Of a stretch of 10,993 nucleotides of DNA, positions 7,594 through 10,993 are shown piece by piece. The notes below the pieces were generated by a model that made no database searches, was not told the origin of the DNA, and saw only the letters and a program-made list of their open reading frames with translations. The DNA lies in contig JAIRXX010000264.1 of assembly GCA_031268065.1 (NCBI GenBank), positions 1 through 10,993 of the forward strand, read 5' to 3'. The DNA is from Propionibacteriaceae bacterium (GTDB lineage Bacteria > Actinomycetota > Actinomycetes > Propionibacteriales > Propionibacteriaceae). Positions within the stretch are counted from its first letter, which is position 1. Every line of letters begins with the position of its first letter. Made by a program: the position numbers and the translations under genes.

Positions 7594-8106
7594 TCAGCGC
7601 CAGCGGTTGAGCGCTTCGCGGAGGTCGTCTTGCCAGTCCGCTCGCAGTTCTTCGGGGTTGAGGCTCAAAGCGATCTGTTTGAGCTTGGCGGCTGGGGCCG
7701 GGTGGGTCGTCCAGTATTTCTCGGGCAGGTTCAGCATCGCCGCCAGCAGCGAGCCTGGACCGCTGTCTTCATCGGTTAGCCACGGATCGGCGGATAGCGT
7801 AGCCAACGCCTTGTCTACGATGGAGTCCGCGACGGCAGCATGGGCTGGATGGTCGCGCCAGTAGTTGTCCGGCAGCCTGAGCAGCGTGTCCAAGAGCGCC
7901 CCGGGGAACATGTCTCCGCCTGCCCAGGGGTTCTGGTTCAGCATCCCGAGGGCGAGTGGGGCGAGTGTGTCGGGCGAGATTTGTTGTCCGAGCATTATCC
8001 GCGTGTCCTCGGCGTCGAATCTGCCCAGCGGCTTTCGGCGCAATTCGCAGCACTTGCGGATCAGGAAGGAATCGTCCGGGTCGGGTTCTCCCCAGTCGTC
8101 CCCCAT
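7594..8106 (-). CDS. CdiI_2-type immunity protein with duplicated C-terminal unit
   Basis: A 170-residue protein resembling contact-dependent growth inhibition immunity proteins of the CdiI_2 type, which bind and neutralise a matching toxin. Family-like signatures are GDDWGEP at the start, SFLIRKCCELRRKPLGRF (13-30), EDTRIMLGQQI (33-43) and GGDMFPGALLDTLLRLPDNYW (63-83). The last motif is repeated at 117-145 (PGSLLAAMLNLPEKYWTTHP), about half identical with a 49-residue period, so the C-terminus carries an extra unit. ATG 8106 is supported by AGGA at 8112-8115, 5 nt upstream. However, the reading frame one base over encodes LTIQDIDG immediately before it, which looks like the protein's original N-terminus separated by a one-base shift. 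No CdiA-like toxin is in the window. The family match is from memory of sequence motifs and was not searched. Confidence 0.75.
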   Translation of the reverse strand: MGDDWGEPDPDDSFLIRKCCELRRKPLGRFDAEDTRIMLGQQISPDTLAPLALGMLNQNPWAGGDMFPGALLDTLLRLPDNYWRDHPAHAAVADSIVDKALATLSADPWLTDEDSGPGSLLAAMLNLPEKYWTTHPAPAAKLKQIALSLNPEELRADWQDDLREALNRWR

Positions 8107-8299
8107 CGATGTCCTGGATGGTCAGCGCGTCGAATCCCAACTGGTGCAACGTGATGATGAGAGGGCGGTCATCCATATCTGTCAGGGCTGTGTCAATCTC
8201 TTTCAGCGCCAGCAGTTCCATACCTGTGGGAACCGCCTCGACAATTGGCTTGACTATGCTGAGCGGAAAGTTTTGGTCCAAGGCGAGGCGAAAAGTCAT
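8102..8299 (-). pseudogene. Truncated PIN-like toxin (DUF5615-type), fused out of frame to CdiI-like gene
   Basis: The ATG at 8299 overlaps the antitoxin stop as ATGA, the usual coupled arrangement of a toxin behind its antitoxin. The first 59 residues (MTFRLALDQNFPLSIV...IDTALTDMDDRPLIITLHQLGFDAL) look like the N-terminus of a PIN-like nuclease toxin, with Asp8 as a likely metal ligand. Members of this family should continue for several dozen residues, including further acidic residues. Here the frame instead reads TIQDIDG and then enters the CdiI-like gene one base out of register. The frame stays open to 7769, but that stretch is a shadow of the CdiI-like gene and has no family character. 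The toxin is therefore most likely inactive. The junction looks like a deletion between two neighbouring genes. Confidence 0.65.
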
Positions 8300-8961
8300 G
8301 CGGCAAGCCCCCACTCATACTCCAGCGCCTCCTCCACCTGCTCTTCCGGAAGCTCATAGAGCCTGGCGATGCTGCTGCTCGCATAACCGTCTTCCGCCAA
8401 TGACAGCAAAGACTGAGTGCCGATGCGGGTCTGCAGCAGGTGTGGCTCTCCAGCCAGCCTGGCGGGTGCTATCCGCACATGTTCAGTTGGCCTTGCTAGG
8501 CCTGGAGATTTGAAGAAAGCGTCCAAAAGGTCAACGCTCTGTGCGTGGTCTAGGGCGGTCTGCCCGAAGACATCCCTGCGGTCACCGTTTCCTTGGACAA
8601 CGAAGATGCGCCCATCAAGGTCGATGCGGATTTCAACGCTCGGATCGTTCCAAGGGTCCAGCCCCTGCTTGACGGTTTGCTCCAACACACCCCGAACCTG
8701 ATTCATGGGAGTGGCTGGGATTTTCGCCGAGTCAACGTCTCCAGCATCCTTGCGCTGACGCAGCCAGTAGACGGCCCGCAAAGTCAGCAAGTCCTGATAC
8801 GACCAGAGTTTCTCTCGCACGGCAGACACAGAAGGAACGATCAGCCCCGAGCGAGCCCACCCGTAGACGGTGCTCTTGGGCACACCTGATAACGCAGCCG
8901 CTCTGGCTGCGCTGTAGCATCCGCTTGAGGAAGCGAGGAGGTTGTTGGCGGCGCTCAACAT
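8296..8961 (-). CDS. HTH-DUF433 antitoxin (partner of PIN-like toxin)
   Basis: A 221-residue DNA-binding antitoxin. Residues 15-70 form a MerR-like helix-turn-helix (YSAARAAALSGVPKSTVYGWARSG, then WSYQDLLTLRAVYWLR). Residues 162-217 form a DUF433 domain (HVRIAPARLAG..., TRIGTQSLLSLAEDGYASSSIARLYELPEEQVEEALEYE). Proteins of this layout usually lie upstream of PIN-like DUF5615-type toxins, bind them and repress their shared promoter. That fits here: its TGA overlaps the toxin ATG. The toxin itself is truncated, so this is an antitoxin without a working partner in the window. It starts 33 bp after the pduT stop on the same strand; a CATAAT box 6 nt before its ATG suggests its own leaderless transcript. 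Confidence 0.8.
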   Translation of the reverse strand: MLSAANNLLASSSGCYSAARAAALSGVPKSTVYGWARSGLIVPSVSAVREKLWSYQDLLTLRAVYWLRQRKDAGDVDSAKIPATPMNQVRGVLEQTVKQGLDPWNDPSVEIRIDLDGRIFVVQGNGDRRDVFGQTALDHAQSVDLLDAFFKSPGLARPTEHVRIAPARLAGEPHLLQTRIGTQSLLSLAEDGYASSSIARLYELPEEQVEEALEYEWGLAA

Positions 8962-8967
8962 GTCTCC

Positions 8968-8973
8968 ATTATG
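8968..8973 (-). promoter_or_regulatory. Leaderless-type -10 box for antitoxin gene
   Basis: On the minus strand CATAAT is followed by GGAGAC (6 nt) and the ATG at 8961. The GGAG is too close to the ATG (2 nt) to act as a normal Shine-Dalgarno. No clear -35 is visible. The box lies in the 33-bp gap behind pduT, so the antitoxin may be transcribed from here, by read-through from the pdu operon, or both. Confidence 0.35.
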
Positions 8974-8994
8974 ACTGCTGCCTAAGACATTTTC

Positions 8995-9546
8995 CTAGAG
9001 CATTTGTTTGAAGAGGTCTGGGGCTGGGGCGGGGATTACGCAGGTGGAGACTATGGGGGAGCGTTCTCCGGCGGCAGTTATGGCGGCGTCTACGGCTGAG
9101 CGGACGTCGGCTATTTCGCCGCAGAGTTTGAAGAAGCTTTTGCCGCCGATGCCCATGCCTAGGCGGACTTCTATCAGTTGGATGCGGGTGGCTTTCGCGG
9201 CGGCGTCGGCGCCGATGATGGCTGAGGCGATGTCGAAATATTCGACCACGCCCAGGGCGGAGACTTGTTGGGGGGCTTCTAGGACGGCGTTGATTGCCGG
9301 GATGAGGGTGGGGTGGACGCGGGGGATCATCAGGTGGTTGACCACCGATCCGCCGCCGGATTCCAATCCGGCGGACATCGCGGCTTTCACCGCGCCGACG
9401 TCGCCATGCACCATGACGATGAATTTGCCTGGGCAGACTGGCTTGGCGAAGTCGAGCTGGACGCTGCCAGCCTTGAGCATCTTGTCGGAGGCTTCGATGC
9501 CCCGGGCGATGCTGGTCAGCTCGATTAACCCGATTGAGACGATCAT
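8995..9546 (-). CDS. pduT: Propanediol-utilisation microcompartment shell protein PduT
   Basis: A 183-residue tandem-BMC-domain protein, matching the family length of about 184. Such proteins form trimers that sit in the facets of the Pdu microcompartment shell. Domain 1 covers about 1-90 (IGLIELTSIARGIEASDKML) and domain 2 about 95-180 (ALGVVEYFDIASAIIGADAA, then GMGIGGKSFF). Cys38 lies in PVCPGKF, the position of the cysteine that in Salmonella PduT coordinates one [4Fe-4S] cluster per trimer at the pore. ATG 9546 is chosen because it places this cysteine at 38 and follows the pduS stop by 7 nt with a weak AGTAGG site; an upstream TTG at 9567 would overlap pduS. Known role: thought to pass electrons across the shell. 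It is probably co-transcribed with pduS. Confidence 0.95.
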   Translation of the reverse strand: MIVSIGLIELTSIARGIEASDKMLKAGSVQLDFAKPVCPGKFIVMVHGDVGAVKAAMSAGLESGGGSVVNHLMIPRVHPTLIPAINAVLEAPQQVSALGVVEYFDIASAIIGADAAAKATRIQLIEVRLGMGIGGKSFFKLCGEIADVRSAVDAAITAAGERSPIVSTCVIPAPAPDLFKQML

Positions 9547-9553
9547 GTCGTGC

Positions 9554-10903
9554 CTACTTTCGTTCAATCTTGATCTGGTCTGCGGTGACTTCGCTCACCA
9601 AGCCGTCAATGGAGGCGTGGATCAAAGCCCCGGCCTCGCTGAAATCGACACCGGCGATGACATCGCCAACATGTACCGAGTCGCCAACGGCGACCCTGGG
9701 CGAGGACGGCTTGCCCACGCCTTGGCGCAGCCCGATGATGACTTTTTGCGGCTCGAAGCTGCGGCAGTTGTCCAGTTGGGTGGGGTAGTCGCCCAGGCCG
9801 AGCCGCTCAATCAGCCGAGATTGGGCGATCCGGCGGTAGGGGCGGGATTCGCTTTGCTCCAGATGGATGGTTTGGTCGGTGATCTTGGCGCCTTCGGCAC
9901 GCAGCATCCCCTTCACGTAGACATTCATCCGGCGTGGGCTAAGCCCCATCGGGCAGGCGTACAACTCGCAAATCCCGCACTCGCAGCACAGCAGCGCGTC
10001 CAGCAATTCCGTCGGGTGGGTGTTCGTCCCAACGGAGCGCATCACCCGGTTGGGCCGCATTTGGTGCCCGATCAAATAGCGCGGGCACATTTCGGTACAC
10101 ATCGCGCACTGGATGCAGATGGAGCGGGTCTGCGCGATGATCTGGTCAATGGGCTTGGAGCAGAATTGGATCAGCCGATGATCGGCGGGCAGCACGATCA
10201 GCCCGCCGTCGGCCTTGCCGTAGCCCATTGTCGCCGCAGCCTCCATCTGAAATTGCTTGCCCATCATCGGCCCGCCGCGCACGATGGCGTAACGGGGCAG
10301 CGGAGTGCCGCCAGCAGCCTTGATCAAGTCCTCCACAGTGGTGCCAACGGGGGCGTCCACGATGACCGGCTCGGCCACCGCCCCGGTCACAGTTACGAAA
10401 CGCCGGGTCACCGGAACCCCTTGAATCCCGCGCTGGATATTCAACGCGGTGGTGGCGTTGATGACGATGATGCCAATCTGGAGCGGGATGCCGCCAGGGG
10501 GAACGCTCTGCCCGGTTATCTCATAGATCAAGGTCTGCTCGTCACCAGCCGGATAGAAGCTCTCAACGCCGAAAATTTCAATCGCAGCGCCAGCCTCGGC
10601 AATGGCCGCCCGCAGTGCGGCGATCTCCCGGGAATATTTCTTTTTGGTGCCGATCACCACCCGTGGGATGCCCAACGCCTGGGCGACGCTTTGCGCCCCG
10701 GCGACGATCTCGGCGGGGAATTCGCGCATGATGTAGCGGTCCGAGGCCAGCAGCGGCTCACACTCGGCAGCGTTCACCACCAGCAGTTTCGCCCCAGCCG
10801 CGAGCTTTTTGTGGGTGGGAAAACCCGCCCCGCCCGCACCGATGACGCCAGCGGCGAATACCAGTTTGAGCAGAGCCAAATCGTCGAGCTTCGGACCAGG
10901 CAT
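9554..10903 (-). CDS. pduS: Cobalamin reductase, Fe-S flavoprotein PduS
   Basis: A 449-residue protein related to RnfC and the NuoF subunit. It reduces cob(III)alamin and cob(II)alamin so that the coenzyme of diol dehydratase can be regenerated inside the Pdu microcompartment. Visible elements are the flavin/nucleotide-binding GAGGAGFPTHKK (22-33) and NAAECEPLL (44-52), and an SLBB-like region at about 166-215. Two ferredoxin-like cluster motifs follow: CIQCAMCTEMCP (Cys263, 266, 269, 273) and CCECGICELYACPMG (Cys306-317). The length fits Salmonella PduS (about 451). A start at 10903 is supported by AAGGA 9 nt upstream, within the end of the preceding gene. It lies 5 nt after the upstream stop and 7 nt before pduT, so the three genes form one operon. 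All eight cluster cysteines are present. Confidence 0.95.
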   Translation of the reverse strand: MPGPKLDDLALLKLVFAAGVIGAGGAGFPTHKKLAAGAKLLVVNAAECEPLLASDRYIMREFPAEIVAGAQSVAQALGIPRVVIGTKKKYSREIAALRAAIAEAGAAIEIFGVESFYPAGDEQTLIYEITGQSVPPGGIPLQIGIIVINATTALNIQRGIQGVPVTRRFVTVTGAVAEPVIVDAPVGTTVEDLIKAAGGTPLPRYAIVRGGPMMGKQFQMEAAATMGYGKADGGLIVLPADHRLIQFCSKPIDQIIAQTRSICIQCAMCTEMCPRYLIGHQMRPNRVMRSVGTNTHPTELLDALLCCECGICELYACPMGLSPRRMNVYVKGMLRAEGAKITDQTIHLEQSESRPYRRIAQSRLIERLGLGDYPTQLDNCRSFEPQKVIIGLRQGVGKPSSPRVAVGDSVHVGDVIAGVDFSEAGALIHASIDGLVSEVTADQIKIERK

Positions 10904-10908
10904 AGCCC

Positions 10909-10993
10909 TTATTCCTTGACGATCCGAATCTTGTTCGACTTGGCGTAGTCGTCGGCAAGCGCGGTGATGATGGCTTTCGCACAGACCTTGACC
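10909..10993 (-). CDS. C-terminal fragment of an unidentified gene in the pdu operon
   Basis: The minus strand reads 27 codons, ending ...DDYAKSNKIRIVKE and a TAA, and continues beyond the right edge of the window. The stop is 5 nt before the pduS ATG, and the last codons supply the pduS Shine-Dalgarno, so this is the preceding operon gene. The fragment is too short to identify; by position another Pdu enzyme or shell protein is likely, but I do not recognise the tail. Confidence 0.6.
   Translation of the reverse strand, partial: VKVCAKAIITALADDYAKSNKIRIVKE

Noticed and set aside
7769..8101. The toxin frame stays open to 7769, giving an apparent 177-residue protein from 8299
   Set aside because: Past 8102 the residues are Arg/Ala-rich and show no family pattern, while the overlapping frame carries the CdiI_2 motifs. 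It is a shadow frame.
9008..10948. Long plus-strand open frame of 646 codons opposite pduT and pduS
   Set aside because: Both minus-strand genes are unambiguous family matches with conserved cysteines; the plus-strand frame has no recognisable domain.

Overview
The window looks like chromosomal DNA from a GC-rich actinomycete-type bacterium (Actinomycetota). A Propionibacteriaceae-like host is my best guess but is inference. The signs are high GC with many G/C third positions, GTG starts, several genes with a -10 box placed so that transcription would begin at the start codon (leaderless genes, common in this phylum), and a propanediol-utilisation (Pdu) microcompartment operon. No tRNA, rRNA, CRISPR array or transposase gene was seen.

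Left part (1-4396). The 5' two thirds of ilvD (branched-chain amino acid synthesis) lies on the minus strand and runs off the left edge. It is divergent from a two-gene plus-strand operon: a lipoprotein with three tandem Ig-like DUF4352-type domains, then a CPA1-family Na+/H+ antiporter. The 166-bp divergent intergenic region holds two short palindromes, an 8-bp direct repeat and a leaderless-type -10 box.

Middle (4397-7503). A 68-bp block of two overlapping 36-bp inverted repeats sits just upstream of a good promoter and a DUF4143-type AAA ATPase. Next comes a small membrane protein of unknown function and, 15 bp later, a solitary D12-class adenine DNA methyltransferase.

Right part (7594-10993, all minus strand). 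In transcription order there is the last 27 codons of an unidentified gene, pduS (Fe-S flavoprotein cobalamin reductase), pduT (microcompartment shell protein with the Fe-S cysteine at position 38), an HTH-DUF433 antitoxin, a broken PIN-like toxin, and a CdiI_2-type immunity protein. PduS and PduT are the redox part of the Pdu compartment: PduS recycles cobalamin for diol dehydratase, and PduT is thought to carry electrons across the shell. Directly behind this operon lies an eroded toxin-antitoxin and immunity locus. There the toxin is cut after about 59 residues and joined, one base out of frame, to the start of the immunity gene.

The most interesting signals are this PIN/CdiI junction with a G5 frameshift, the nested 36-bp palindromic repeats in front of the ATPase, and the recurrence of leaderless-type -10 boxes at four gene starts.
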